A stretch of 64,000 nt of DNA from Brevundimonas huaxiensis (GTDB lineage: Bacteria > Pseudomonadota > Alphaproteobacteria > Caulobacterales > Caulobacteraceae). The position numbers and the translations under genes were made by a program. Below, piece after piece: positions 26,274 through 35,605 of the stretch (positions within the stretch are counted from its first letter, which is position 1; the number at the start of each line of letters is the position of its first letter). The notes under the pieces were generated by a model. That model did no database searches. It was not told the DNA's origin and worked only from the letters and a program-made list of their open reading frames with translations. The DNA is taken from the NCBI RefSeq assembly GCF_014218725.1, contig NZ_JABBJE010000002.1, positions 1-64,000 of the forward strand, given 5' to 3'.

Positions 26274-27341
26274 TCAGCCGAACTCGGCTTCCAGATCGGC
26301 CAGACGCGCCGCCTGGTCCTCGGCGATCAGGGCGTTCAGCAGCGGATCGATGTCGCCTTCCATGATCTGCGGCAGGCTGTGCAGGGTCAGGTTGATGCGG
26401 TGATCGCTGACCCGCCCTTGCGGATAGTTGTAGGTGCGGATCCGTTCGGACCGGTCGCCCGACCCGACCTGGGACTTGCGGCTGTCCGAGCGGGCCAGAT
26501 CCTTGGCCTGGCGCTGCATGTCGTACAGGCGCACGCGCAGGTTCTTCATCGCCTTGTCGCGGTTGACGTGCTGAGACTTCTCCGACGACGTCACCATGAT
26601 TCCGGTGGGCAGGTGGGTGATGCGCACGGCGGAATCGGTCGTATTGACGTGCTGGCCGCCCGAGCCCGACGCGCGGAAGGTGTCGATGCGGATGTCCTTG
26701 TCGTGGATTTCGATCTCCACGTCCTCGACCTCGGGCAGGACCGCCACCGTCGCCGCAGAGGTGTGGATGCGTCCCTGCGACTCGGTCGTCGGCACCCGCT
26801 GCACCCGGTGAACGCCGCTCTCGAACTTCAGCCGGCCGAACACGCCTTCGCCCGTCACCGTGGCGATGATTTCCTTATAGCCGCCGGCGTCGCCCTCGGT
26901 CGCGGAATCCAGCTCGATCCGCCAGCCGCGCGTGGAGGCGTAGCGCGAATACATGCGGAACAGATCACCTGCGAATAGGGCCGCCTCGTCCCCACCGGTG
27001 CCGGCGCGCACTTCCAGAACGGCCGAGGCGTTCTCGTCGGCGTCGCGCGGGGCCAGCAGCAGCGCGACCTCCCGTTCCAGCTCGGGCAGCCTGTCGGTCA
27101 GCGCCTGCAGCTCCTCCTCGGCCATCGCCGCCATTTCCGGATCGGCCGTCATGGCCTCCAGGTCCGCCATTTCGGCGCGCGCGCGCGCCAGGCCCTGAAC
27201 CGCATCGACAACGGGCTTCAGCTCGGCGTGCTCTTTGGACAGCCTCACGATCTCGGCGCCGTCGGTCGCCGAACCCATGCGCGCCTCCACCTCGTGGAAA
27301 CGGTCGAGCACCTGATCGAGACGGGCCTGGGGCAGTCGCAA
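26274..27341 (-). CDS. prfA: Peptide chain release factor 1
   Basis: The 355-residue class-1 release factor ends translation at UAA and UAG. The peptidyl-transferase motif GGQ (228-230 in [16 protein letters not shown]) is intact, and the C-terminal domain with [19 protein letters not shown] is typical. The codon-recognition loop reads [15 protein letters not shown], so the tripeptide at 184-186 is P-T-T where E. coli RF1 has P-A-T; the outer residues are kept. Specificity for UAG (RF1 and not RF2) is supported by the absence of S-P-F. A prmC gene often follows prfA, but here a convergent gene does. Confidence 0.97.
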   Translation of the reverse strand: MRLPQARLDQVLDRFHEVEARMGSATDGAEIVRLSKEHAELKPVVDAVQGLARARAEMADLEAMTADPEMAAMAEEELQALTDRLPELEREVALLLAPRDADENASAVLEVRAGTGGDEAALFAGDLFRMYSRYASTRGWRIELDSATEGDAGGYKEIIATVTGEGVFGRLKFESGVHRVQRVPTTESQGRIHTSAATVAVLPEVEDVEIEIHDKDIRIDTFRASGSGGQHVNTTDSAVRITHLPTGIMVTSSEKSQHVNRDKAMKNLRVRLYDMQRQAKDLARSDSRKSQVGSGDRSERIRTYNYPQGRVSDHRINLTLHSLPQIMEGDIDPLLNALIAEDQAARLADLEAEFG

Positions 27342-27546
27342 GAGGGAAATGTCCTGAGAAAATGCGGAGCGCCGTCCTTACCCGCCGGGGGGCGTCGTGT
27401 CGATTGCAAGCCGTGTTGGGGCGTGGGTCGGCGCCGGCGCCGCGCTTGTGATCGGCGATGACAACTGGGTCACGATGACGTCAGTCGCGGTGACGCAATC
27501 GGCTCAAAGCCATTAGTTGAGGTCGAACAACCGTGAGGAGGACGCC

Positions 27547-28152
27547 ATGTTCGATCGCCCGCCCCCATCGCAGCCCGACGCCGCTGAGGTCGCCGAAAGC
27601 GTCGATCGCCTGTGCCGCCTGTACGACAGCCGTCTGGCCGAGACCGACGGCGACCTGTCGCCCGAGGACGCCCGCGAACTGAGGGCCATGGCCGCCATCT
27701 ACGATCTGGACACCGACCGCCCCTCGACCGAGGTCTGGCGCGACCTTCGCGCCGTCGTCACCCGCCAGGCGCCGCTTGACGCCACGGCGCCGGCCGAGAT
27801 CGAGGCCCTGACCCTGCTGGTGGTCGAGGACGATCCCGACGCCGCCGCCTCCCTGACCGAACTGCTGACCGAGGCGGGCCATAATGTCGTCGGCCCGTTC
27901 CACAGCGCCGCCGCCGCCGAGGCCGCCGCTGCGCTGCACAGCATCGATGCGGCCCTGCTGGACATCAACCTGTCGGGCGAGATGACCGGGGTGGAACTGG
28001 CCCGCGTCCTGACCGACCGCTGGGCCGTGCGGGTCATCTTCATCTCCGGCGATGTCGCCGCCGCCGCGAAGAATGCGGACATGGCCGAGGCCCTGGTGCT
28101 GAAACCCTACAACGGCGCGCAGATTTTGGAGGCGGTGGCGCGCCTCGCCTGA
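27547..28152 (+). CDS. Stand-alone response regulator receiver protein
   Basis: The 201-residue protein has an N-terminal helical region (about 10-75) of unknown type and a C-terminal receiver domain (about 88-200). The receiver residues are complete: acidic pocket E94-D95-D96, phospho-acceptor D139 in ALLDINLSG, Ser167 (FISGD) and Lys186 (LKPYN). There is no DNA-binding or enzymatic output domain after it, so it would act by protein contact. A strong ribosome site (GAGGAGG) precedes ATG 27547. No histidine kinase is adjacent. Such receivers in Caulobacterales often belong to general-stress or phosphorelay circuits, but nothing here proves that. Confidence 0.8.
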   Translation: MFDRPPPSQPDAAEVAESVDRLCRLYDSRLAETDGDLSPEDARELRAMAAIYDLDTDRPSTEVWRDLRAVVTRQAPLDATAPAEIEALTLLVVEDDPDAAASLTELLTEAGHNVVGPFHSAAAAEAAAALHSIDAALLDINLSGEMTGVELARVLTDRWAVRVIFISGDVAAAAKNADMAEALVLKPYNGAQILEAVARLA

Positions 28153-28207
28153 GGGCGGATCGAGTCCCCCGGCTTGCGTCTAAGGCGCAGCCGGGCGATC
28201 ACGGATC

Positions 28208-28648
28208 ATGCTGTCGAACCGGACTCGCTATGCTCTGCGCGCCATGGTGCATCTGGCCGGTCTGCCGGACGGCGGTCCCGCGACCATTGCCGAGATCGCC
28301 GAGGCGGCGGCGGCCCCGCGAAAGTTCCTGGAGGCCATCCTGCTGGATTTGCGCCGTCAGGGTCTGCTGGCTTCGAAGCGGGGCCGGGCGGGCGGCTATG
28401 CGCTGGGCGCGCCCGCCGACGCGATCAGCTTCGCCGACGTCATCCGCGCGCTGGAAGGCCCGCTGGCCCTCGCGCCCTGCGCCTCGCGCACCGCCTACGG
28501 CCCGTGCGAAACCTGCCCGGATGTCGAGACCTGTCCGTTGCAGCCCGTGCTTCAGGACGGGCGCGACGCGATCGCCGCCGTCTTCGAGGCGCGAACCCTT
28601 CTGCAAGCCGCCGTCATTTCTTCTCGTATTGACCGACTAGGGAAATAG
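28208..28648 (+). CDS. Rrf2 family transcriptional regulator
   Basis: The 146-residue winged-helix regulator starts MLSNRTRYALRAMVHLA, the Rrf2 signature. The recognition region is PRKFLEAILLDLRRQGLLASKRG, and the wing GRAGGYALG is clear. Four cysteines lie in the C-terminal part with spacing C-x8-C-x2-C-x5-C. This differs from the C-x5-C-x5-C of IscR, so a metal cluster is possible but not assured. A TSUP-type sulfur-compound exporter follows 33 bp downstream, which makes control of sulfur or cysteine metabolism (CymR-like) the likeliest role. Confidence 0.85.
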   Translation: MLSNRTRYALRAMVHLAGLPDGGPATIAEIAEAAAAPRKFLEAILLDLRRQGLLASKRGRAGGYALGAPADAISFADVIRALEGPLALAPCASRTAYGPCETCPDVETCPLQPVLQDGRDAIAAVFEARTLLQAAVISSRIDRLGK

Positions 28649-28681
28649 CCCGCACCGTTCCACCACGTTTCAGAGGCCGTC

Positions 28682-29458
28682 ATGCAAGATTTCCTGCTCT
28701 TCCTCGCCGTCGGATTTCTGGCCCAGATCGTGGATGGGGCGCTGGGCATGGCCTATGGCGTGATATCCTCCACCGTCCTGCTGTCGTTTGGCGTGCCGCC
28801 CGCGACGGCGTCCGCCAGCGTCCACGCCGCCGAGGTCTTCACCACGGCGGCCTCAGCCGGGTCCCATACGGTCAACAAGAACGTGAACTGGAAGCTGTTC
28901 GTGCCGCTGGCGCTCGGCGGCGTCGTCGGCGGCGGCTTCGGCGCCTTTGTGCTGACCAGTATCGACGGCGATCTGCTCAAGCCCTTCATCACCACCTATC
29001 TGGCTATCATGGGCGTGGTGATCATCTGGCGCGCCACGCGTCAGACGCGTGAGCGGATCTTTCCGCGCAAGTTCGCCGGCCCCCTGGGTCTGGTCGGCGG
29101 CTTCTTCGACGCCATCGGCGGCGGCGGCTGGGGACCCACGGTCACCACCACCCTGGTCGGCACGGGCCAGGATCCGCGCGTCTCGATCGGCACCACCAAT
29201 ACGGCGGAGTTCTTCGTCACCTCCGCCATTTCGGCAACCTTCCTGGTCGCCCTGCTGACGGGCCACTGGCAGGAGGCCGAGGGCTTCTCCACCCACGCTA
29301 TGGCCGTGCTGGGCCTGATCCTCGGTGGTTTGATCGCCGCCCCCTTCGCCGGCGTCATCGCCCGCATCGCCCCGCGCCGCACCCTGACCTACGGCGTTGG
29401 CGCCGTGGTGCTCCTGTCCGCCGGCTATCAGGCTCTGCGTCTGTTCAAGGTGATCTGA
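28682..29458 (+). CDS. Sulfite exporter TauE/SafE (TSUP) family permease
   Basis: The 258-residue membrane protein has about eight helices arranged as two repeats. The TSUP repeat motifs are recognisable: FLAQIVDGALGMAYGV in the first half, and GLVGGFFDAIGGGGWGPTVTT in the second. The family moves sulfite, sulfoacetate, taurine-derived or similar sulfur anions across the inner membrane. It is co-directional with and only 33 bp from the Rrf2 regulator, so the two likely form an operon responding to sulfur status. The substrate is not decidable from sequence. Confidence 0.85.
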   Translation: MQDFLLFLAVGFLAQIVDGALGMAYGVISSTVLLSFGVPPATASASVHAAEVFTTAASAGSHTVNKNVNWKLFVPLALGGVVGGGFGAFVLTSIDGDLLKPFITTYLAIMGVVIIWRATRQTRERIFPRKFAGPLGLVGGFFDAIGGGGWGPTVTTTLVGTGQDPRVSIGTTNTAEFFVTSAISATFLVALLTGHWQEAEGFSTHAMAVLGLILGGLIAAPFAGVIARIAPRRTLTYGVGAVVLLSAGYQALRLFKVI

Positions 29459-29463
29459 AACGC

Positions 29464-29493
29464 AAAACGGCGGCGGGCTCGCACCCGCCGCCG
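29464..29493 (-). terminator. Terminator of ispG (minus strand)
   Basis: A 10-bp stem, CGGCGGCGGG (29468-29477) with CCCGCCGCCG (29484-29493), is followed on the minus strand by TTTT. It lies between the convergent TSUP and ispG genes and can serve both. Confidence 0.7.
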
Positions 29494-29560
29494 ATCCGAT
29501 TTCGACTTTGATTTAAGAATACCGTCGGCATCGCCACCCCGCATAGGCGGCTTCCGCAGC

Positions 29561-30697
29561 CTACTCCGCCGCCTGAAGCGCCGCCGCGCGGGCGGCGTCC
29601 AGTTCGGCGGCCTTCTGTTCGACCAGATCGACGATGTGGTCGATCATGCCGTCATTGGCCTGTTTGTGGGCGATCTTGCCATTCAGATAGATCATGCCCG
29701 CGCCCTTGCCGCCGCCGGTGAAGCCGATGTCGGTATAGAGGGCCTCGCCCGGTCCGTTCACGACGCAGCCGATCACCGACAGGCTCATCGGCGTCGAGAT
29801 ATGGGCCAGCTTCTCTTCCAGCAGCGCCACCGTCTCGATGACGTTGAAGCCCTGACGCGCGCAGGACGGGCAGGCGATGATGTTGACGCCCCGGTGGCGC
29901 AGGCCCAGCGACTTCAGGATGTCGAAGCCGACCTTGATCTCCTCCACCGGATCGGCGGCGAGCGAGACGCGGATGGTGTCGCCGATCCCCGCCCACAACA
30001 TCGACCCCAGGCCGATGGCGGACTTGATGGTGCCGGTGCGCAACGGCCCCGCCTCGGTCACGCCCAGATGAAGCGGGCAGTCGATCGCCTCGGCCAGCTG
30101 CTGATAGGCGGCGACGGTCAGGAAGGGGTCGGACGCCTTCACCGAGATCTTGAACTCGTGGAAGTCGTGGTCCTGCAGGATGCGCGCGTGGTTCAGGGCG
30201 CTCTCGACCATGGCGTCGGGGCAGGGCTCGCCGTATTTTTCCAGCAGTTCCTTCTCCAGCGAGCCGGCGTTGACGCCGATCCGCATCGAACAGCCGTTAT
30301 CCTTGGCTGCCTGGATCACGTCGCGGACGCGGTCGGCCGAACCGATGTTGCCCGGATTGATGCGCAGGCAGGCGGCGCCCGCCTCGGCGGCCTCGATGCC
30401 GCGCTTGTAGTGGAAGTGGATGTCGGCGACCAAGGGAACCTTGGCCTCGCGCACGATGGTCTTGAAGGCGGCGGTCGATTCCACGTCGGGGCAGGAGACG
30501 CGCACGATGTCGGCGCCGGCCTCTTCCAACTGACGGATCTGGTCGATGGTCGCCGCCGCGTCCGTCGTCGGCGTATTGGTCATCGACTGGACGCTGATCG
30601 GGGCGTCGCCGCCCACCAGGACGGAGCCGACGCGGATCTGGCGGCTCTTGCGACGCTCGATGTGGCGCCAGGGTCGGACGTGCGTGTGATCGCTCAT
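29561..30697 (-). CDS. ispG: 4-hydroxy-3-methylbut-2-enyl diphosphate synthase (flavodoxin)
   Basis: The 378-residue iron-sulfur enzyme of the MEP isoprenoid pathway reductively opens methylerythritol cyclodiphosphate to HMBPP. The N-terminal TIM barrel ([44 protein letters not shown]) is followed by the reductase-like domain. The latter supplies the [4Fe-4S] cysteines 276 and 279 ([12 protein letters not shown]) and 311 ([11 protein letters not shown]), with Glu318 after it. Length matches the short bacterial form (E. coli 372). The RodZ-like gene upstream on the same strand is 48 bp away; this RodZ-IspG adjacency is common in proteobacteria. Confidence 0.97.
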   Translation of the reverse strand: MSDHTHVRPWRHIERRKSRQIRVGSVLVGGDAPISVQSMTNTPTTDAAATIDQIRQLEEAGADIVRVSCPDVESTAAFKTIVREAKVPLVADIHFHYKRGIEAAEAGAACLRINPGNIGSADRVRDVIQAAKDNGCSMRIGVNAGSLEKELLEKYGEPCPDAMVESALNHARILQDHDFHEFKISVKASDPFLTVAAYQQLAEAIDCPLHLGVTEAGPLRTGTIKSAIGLGSMLWAGIGDTIRVSLAADPVEEIKVGFDILKSLGLRHRGVNIIACPSCARQGFNVIETVALLEEKLAHISTPMSLSVIGCVVNGPGEALYTDIGFTGGGKGAGMIYLNGKIAHKQANDGMIDHIVDLVEQKAAELDAARAAALQAAE

Positions 30698-30745
30698 GGG
30701 ATCATCATATAGGCCGATGATGACGGCGGGACCACGGCCGTCGTG

Positions 30746-31843
30746 TCAGTTCGGCGCAGGGGCGGGTGAAGAGGACGCGGGCGCGGGGGAAGGCGCCGCG
30801 GCCGTCTGCGTACGGGCCTGAGCCTGGGCCTGGGCGCGCGCCTGGGTCGCCGCCAGTTGTTTGGCCGCCTGGTCCGCGCGGCTGTTCAACTGGGCCAATG
30901 GCGTCAGCACGCCGGCCAGCGGTCCGCCGTATTCGCCGTTCAGGAAGACGTCGAAGGCGGCCGGGTCGGACACGTCCACCGTCGCCGCCACGCCGATGGG
31001 CGCGCGCCAGGCCTCGCCCGGCGCCATCTGGCGCGCGAACAGGGCCTGACCGTCGCCCAGCCGCACGACCAGGGCGCCGGCCGTCTTGGCCTGAATCACC
31101 ACCATCGAGGCGTTGGCCGAGGCGCCATAGACGGCCCCGCGCGGATTGAACGCCTTCTGCACCGGCTCGGGATTGGCGGCGGCGGCGATCACGGCCGGAT
31201 CGGTCGGATCGACCCCGGTCAGTTCGGCCTCCAGCCCCGGGGTGATGTACAGCGCCGGCGTCGTCTGGTCGGGAGGGGCGGACATGGGCGCGCTGAGCGC
31301 GACCTGCGGATCGGGATCGGCCGCCCCGGTCCAGGCCTTGGGCACGGCGGCGATATCGGACGGATGGGCGGTCCGATGCAGGCTGGCGCGCTGGAACACG
31401 TTCCAGCCGATGACGGCGACCACTACGGCGGCGATGCCGGCGACGATGCGCGGCGAATGGCGTTTCACGTCCTCGAAGGCGATGCCGATGGGCGCCTTCA
31501 GCGGCACGGAGGTGTCGGGGCTCTCGCGCTTGAACCGCTCGACGGCGGTCTGTTCGTCCAGCGCCAGGGCCGAGGCGTAGGCCCGCACATAGCCCAGGGC
31601 GAAGACGCGCGAGGGCAGGGACGACCAGTCGTTCTGCTCAAGGGCGGTCAGGAACCGGCGATGCACCTTGGTCTCGGCGGCCAGCTCGGCCGGCGACTTG
31701 CCCGACCGCTCTCGGGCGCCCCGAAAGCCGTCGCCCAGGGTCGCGGCGTCGACGAAGGCGGCCGTCGGATCCGGCCGGTCCGCAATGCTTTCGATCGACT
31801 CGGGGGCGACCCCCGCATTCCGCGCCATGACGCCTGACCCCAT
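30746..31843 (-). CDS. RodZ-like helix-turn-helix membrane protein with DUF4115-type domain
   Basis: The 365-residue protein has an N-terminal cytoplasmic HTH of the RodZ kind (about 38-100: GDGFRGARERSGKS, HRRFLTALEQNDWSSLP, VFALGYVRAYA). One membrane helix (132-149) follows, then a linker, and a periplasmic beta domain near 240-310 (MVVIQAKTAGALVVRLGDGQ). The tail is a low-complexity Ala/Gln/Pro/Ser run. RodZ couples MreB to the wall-elongation machinery. I set the start at ATG 31843 (MGSGVMARNAG); a second ATG at 31828 is possible, and the open frame upstream of these is antisense sequence. It lies between ptsP and ispG on one strand. Confidence 0.75.
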   Translation of the reverse strand: MGSGVMARNAGVAPESIESIADRPDPTAAFVDAATLGDGFRGARERSGKSPAELAAETKVHRRFLTALEQNDWSSLPSRVFALGYVRAYASALALDEQTAVERFKRESPDTSVPLKAPIGIAFEDVKRHSPRIVAGIAAVVVAVIGWNVFQRASLHRTAHPSDIAAVPKAWTGAADPDPQVALSAPMSAPPDQTTPALYITPGLEAELTGVDPTDPAVIAAAANPEPVQKAFNPRGAVYGASANASMVVIQAKTAGALVVRLGDGQALFARQMAPGEAWRAPIGVAATVDVSDPAAFDVFLNGEYGGPLAGVLTPLAQLNSRADQAAKQLAATQARAQAQAQARTQTAAAPSPAPASSSPAPAPN

Positions 31844-31953
31844 GTCCGGGAAACACAGCGCCGACGCGCCGTTCACGGGCCCGAGATAGACGATTGCGCG
31901 CCGACCAGCAACGCCGCCCGTGCGCGCTGACACCTGCGTCCAGACGTCTGCGA

Positions 31954-34233
31954 TCAGACGGCGACGTTCAGCTTGCGCGCCAGGGATTCGATCTCGTTTC
32001 GAACCGAGCCGGTGGACAGGTTCAGCAGATTGGCCATGCCGCGCCGGGCCGCACTCAGGTCCGCCGACAGGATCATCCGCTTGACCGGCCCGACACCGCC
32101 CGCCGGCGCCGACAGCCGGGTGAAGCCCAGCACGACCAGGGCGAAGGCCTCCAGCGGCCGTCCCGCCAGTTCGCCGCAGATCGAGACCGGCGTGCCGGTG
32201 TCGGCGCAGGCCTTCTGGATGGTCTGGAGCGCCCGCAGTGTCGGCGGCGACAGCGGGTCGTAGCGATCCGACACCAGCGGATTGGTCCGGTCGGCCGCGT
32301 ACATGTACTGGAACAGGTCGTTGGTGCCGATGGAGACGAAATCCGTCAGCGGCAACAGGGCGTCCAGATGCCACAGCAGCGACGGGCATTCGACCATCGC
32401 CCCGACGCGCAGCAGGGCGGGCAAGGCGCGCCCGCGACGCCGCGCCCAGGCGCATTCGATATCCACCAGCTCGCGCGCGGCCCGGAACTCGTCCACCGTG
32501 GCGATCATCGGGAACATGACGCGCAGCTCGCGCCCCGCCCCCGCCGCCAGCAGCGCCCGCAGCTGCATTCGCAACAGCGACGGCCGATCCAGGCCCAGGC
32601 GGATGGCGCGACGGCCCAGCGCCGGGTTCTCTTCGCGCTCGGCCTCCAGATAGGGCAGGACCTTGTCGCCGCCGATGTCCAGGGTGCGGAAGGTGACGGG
32701 TTTGTCGCCCGCTGCGTCCAGCACCAGCTTGTACAGCGCCGTCTGGGCATCCAGCCGGGGCAGTTCGTCCGAGACCATGAACTGGAACTCGGTGCGGAAC
32801 AGGCCGATGCCCTCGGCGCCGGTCTCGATCATGTTTTCCAGATCGACCGCCAGGCCAGCATTGGTCAGGACCGTGATCCGCTGACCGTCCAGGGTCACGG
32901 CCGGCACGTCGCGCAGCTGGGCGAACTCGGCCTGGCGCTGTTCGCGCACGGCCATGCGCGACTGCACCGCCTCAAGCATGTCGGGGCGGGGACGCAGATA
33001 GGTCTCGCCGGTCTCGCCGTCGGCGATGACCATGTCGCCTTCCGACAGCCTGTCGCGCAGGCCCATCAGACGGCCGACGCACGGTATCTGCAGCGCGCGC
33101 GCGACGATGGCGGCGTGGCTGGCGGCCGAGCCCTCTTCCAGCAACAGCCCCTTCAGCTTGTCGCGCGGATATTCCAAAAGGTCAGCGGGGCCCAGGTTGC
33201 GCGCCACCAGGATGGCGTCGTCGGGCAGTTCGCGCTCGCCCGGCTTGTCGCCCGCCAGCACCCGCAGCAGCCGGTTGGCCAGGTCCTCGAAGTCGTGCAG
33301 CCGCTCGCGGATATAGGGGTCGCGCGCCTGGGCGAAGCGGGCGCGGTGTTCATTCCTGACCCGGTCCACCGCCGCCTCGGCCGTCAGACCGTTCCGCACC
33401 GCCTCTTCCAGCGACCGGTTCCAGCCCCGGTCGTCGGCGAACATCCGATAGGTTTCCAGCACCTCGAACGACGGACCGGCCAGACCCTGACCCTTGTCCA
33501 GCATGACGTCCAGACCGCTCTTCAGCGTGGCCAGCGCCAGCTTCAGCCGCGCCTCCTCCATCGCCGGGTCGTCGGACAGCAGGCGTTCGGGCGCCAGCGG
33601 CGCCTCGTGCAGAACCACATGGCCAAAGGCCAGGCCGTCGGCGAACTTCTGGCCCTTCAGCCGTTCGGGCCGGTGCGGCGCCAGCTCCACGTCGCGCAGC
33701 TCGTCCAGCGCCAGCAGCTCGCCGGAAGACACCGTTTCGGACAGGACCATGGCGATGGTCTGAATGTCCTCGACCTCTTCCTCGTCATAGCGCCGCTCGG
33801 TGCGGTTCTGAACGACGAGGACGCCGATGGCCCGGCCGCCGCGCAGTAGGGGGGCGCCTAGGAAGGCGTGATAGGGGTCTTCGCCCGTCTCGGGACGATA
33901 GGAGAAGGAGGGATGCGACGGGGCGTCCGACAGGCTGATGGGCTGGGCCATCCGCGCCACCTCGCCGACCAAGCCCTCGCCGGGCCGCAGCCGGGTGTTG
34001 TGCACGGCGTCGGGATTCAGACCCTCGGTGGCGAACAGCTCGAGCTCGCCCGACGCGCGACGCAGATAGATGGAGCAGACTTCGGCGACCATGGACCGGG
34101 CGATGATCTTGACGACCATGTTCAGCCGGTCCTGCGCCGGCGTCACGCCCGCGCCGGCCCCGCCCAGAGCCTCGCGGATCTGGCGCAGGAGGATCCGGGG
34201 TCCTCTGGTCATCGCGCCGCCTGCCGGCATCAT
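31954..34233 (-). CDS. ptsP: Phosphoenolpyruvate-protein phosphotransferase PtsP (enzyme I-Ntr)
   Basis: This 759-residue first enzyme of the nitrogen phosphotransfer system takes phosphate from PEP and passes it to NPr. A GAF domain (about 35-170) senses small molecules (glutamine in related proteins). The EI domains follow: an HPr-binding helical part, the phospho-His domain with His373 in EEGSAASHAAIVARAL, and the PEP-binding barrel with GIGLFRTEFQFM, FVSIGTNDLFQYMYAADR and catalytic Cys in VSICGELAG. It follows lysC on the same strand by 41 bp, a pairing widely seen in alphaproteobacteria. Confidence 0.95.
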   Translation of the reverse strand: MMPAGGAMTRGPRILLRQIREALGGAGAGVTPAQDRLNMVVKIIARSMVAEVCSIYLRRASGELELFATEGLNPDAVHNTRLRPGEGLVGEVARMAQPISLSDAPSHPSFSYRPETGEDPYHAFLGAPLLRGGRAIGVLVVQNRTERRYDEEEVEDIQTIAMVLSETVSSGELLALDELRDVELAPHRPERLKGQKFADGLAFGHVVLHEAPLAPERLLSDDPAMEEARLKLALATLKSGLDVMLDKGQGLAGPSFEVLETYRMFADDRGWNRSLEEAVRNGLTAEAAVDRVRNEHRARFAQARDPYIRERLHDFEDLANRLLRVLAGDKPGERELPDDAILVARNLGPADLLEYPRDKLKGLLLEEGSAASHAAIVARALQIPCVGRLMGLRDRLSEGDMVIADGETGETYLRPRPDMLEAVQSRMAVREQRQAEFAQLRDVPAVTLDGQRITVLTNAGLAVDLENMIETGAEGIGLFRTEFQFMVSDELPRLDAQTALYKLVLDAAGDKPVTFRTLDIGGDKVLPYLEAEREENPALGRRAIRLGLDRPSLLRMQLRALLAAGAGRELRVMFPMIATVDEFRAARELVDIECAWARRRGRALPALLRVGAMVECPSLLWHLDALLPLTDFVSIGTNDLFQYMYAADRTNPLVSDRYDPLSPPTLRALQTIQKACADTGTPVSICGELAGRPLEAFALVVLGFTRLSAPAGGVGPVKRMILSADLSAARRGMANLLNLSTGSVRNEIESLARKLNVAV

Positions 34234-34274
34234 GTCTCCCGCGCCCCGGCGCCTAGGCGCCTTCTGAAATCACC

Positions 34275-35549
34275 CTATACCGCGTCCAGCCCATATGCCG
34301 AATGCAGGGCGCGAACGGCCAGCTCGGCATAGGCGGCGTCGATCAGCACGCTGATCTTGATCTCGGAGGTCGAGATCGCCTGGAACTTCACGCCCTTGTC
34401 GGCCAAGGCCTTGAACATGGTCTGGGCGACGCCCGCATGGCTGCGCATGCCCACGCCGACGACCGAAACCTTGGCCACGTCCTCGTCGACGCGGATTTCC
34501 TCGAAGCCGAGCTGCTCCTTGGCGGCGGTCATCAGGTCGGCGGCGCGCACGGCGTCGCGACGGCCGGTCGTGAAGGTCAGGTTGACGGTTCCGGCGGTGC
34601 GCGACTGACTCTGCACGATCATGTCGACGTTGACGTTGGCCTCGGCCAGGCGCGTGAAGACGTCGGCGGGGGCGTCCACCCGGTCGGACAGGCCCAGCAG
34701 GGTGATGCGGGCCTCGTCACGGCTCATGGTCACACCGGACACGATACGTTTTTCCACGATCTCCTCCTCGTCGCAGATCAGGGTTCCACCCTTGTCGGGC
34801 ATGACGCCATTCGCGTCGGGTTCGATAAAGCTTGAAAGGACGCGGACCGGGACCTGTTTGGCCATGGCCAGCTCGACCGAGCGGGTCTGCAGCACCTTGG
34901 CGCCCAGGGACGCCATTTCCAGCATCTCTTCGTAGGACACCTTGGCCAGACGGCGCGCACGGTTCTCGATGCGCGGATCGGTCGTATAGACGCCGTCCAC
35001 GTCGGTATAGATGTCGCAGGGGCAGCCCAGGGCCGCCGCCACGGCGACCGCTGAGGTGTCCGAACCGCCGCGCCCCAGGGTCGTGATCTTGCCGTCCGAC
35101 GTCACGCCCTGGAAGCCGGGCACGATGGCGATCTCGCCGGCGTCGACCGCGGCGCCCAGTTTTTCGCCAGGAATGTCGATGATGCGGGCGCGGGCGTGGG
35201 CGTCGTCGGTCAGGATCGGCACCTGCCAGCCCATCCACGAGCGCGCGTTGAAGCCCATGTTGCGCAGCGTCGCGGCCAGCAGGCCCGAGGTCACCTGTTC
35301 GCCCGAGGCGACCACCACGTCGTATTCGTCGTCGCTGAGCGGCAGACCCGCAGCGGCCGGTCCGGCGCCGTCGGTCCAGGCGACCAGTTCGTTGGTCTTG
35401 CCCGCCATGGCGGAGACGACGACGGCGACCTGTTTGCCCGCCGACACTTCGGCCGCGACGATCCGCGCCGCACGGCGAATGCGTTCGAGGTCGCCCATTG
35501 AGGTGCCGCCGAACTTCATCACCAGTCGTGTCGTATCGGGCCGCGTCAT
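34275..35549 (-). CDS. lysC: Aspartate kinase
   Basis: The 424-residue enzyme phosphorylates L-aspartate, the first step toward lysine, threonine, methionine and diaminopimelate. The kinase domain has KFGGTSMG (12-19), the [10 protein letters not shown] region, [13 protein letters not shown] and [14 protein letters not shown]. Two ACT domains in the C-terminal third (about 265-335 and 345-418, with [11 protein letters not shown] and [12 protein letters not shown]) give feedback control. It is an alpha-type monofunctional kinase without a homoserine dehydrogenase domain. It is divergent from ubiG over 56 bp and leads into ptsP. Confidence 0.97.
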   Translation of the reverse strand: MTRPDTTRLVMKFGGTSMGDLERIRRAARIVAAEVSAGKQVAVVVSAMAGKTNELVAWTDGAGPAAAGLPLSDDEYDVVVASGEQVTSGLLAATLRNMGFNARSWMGWQVPILTDDAHARARIIDIPGEKLGAAVDAGEIAIVPGFQGVTSDGKITTLGRGGSDTSAVAVAAALGCPCDIYTDVDGVYTTDPRIENRARRLAKVSYEEMLEMASLGAKVLQTRSVELAMAKQVPVRVLSSFIEPDANGVMPDKGGTLICDEEEIVEKRIVSGVTMSRDEARITLLGLSDRVDAPADVFTRLAEANVNVDMIVQSQSRTAGTVNLTFTTGRRDAVRAADLMTAAKEQLGFEEIRVDEDVAKVSVVGVGMRSHAGVAQTMFKALADKGVKFQAISTSEIKISVLIDAAYAELAVRALHSAYGLDAV

Positions 35550-35605
35550 CGTGGCGTTCCGCCCCCTGCTTGCGTGAAAGGGCGCGAAGGTTCATCCCTC
35601 GCGTC

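Noticed and set aside
31844..32455. N-terminal 200 residues of the longest frame for the RodZ-like gene
   Set aside because: This stretch overlaps the end of ptsP in another frame and reads as Arg/Ala-rich junk; the HTH domain begins after ATG 31843.
31894..33849. 651-codon plus-strand open frame across ptsP
   Set aside because: ptsP on the minus strand has all catalytic motifs; the plus-strand product is Gln/Arg low complexity.
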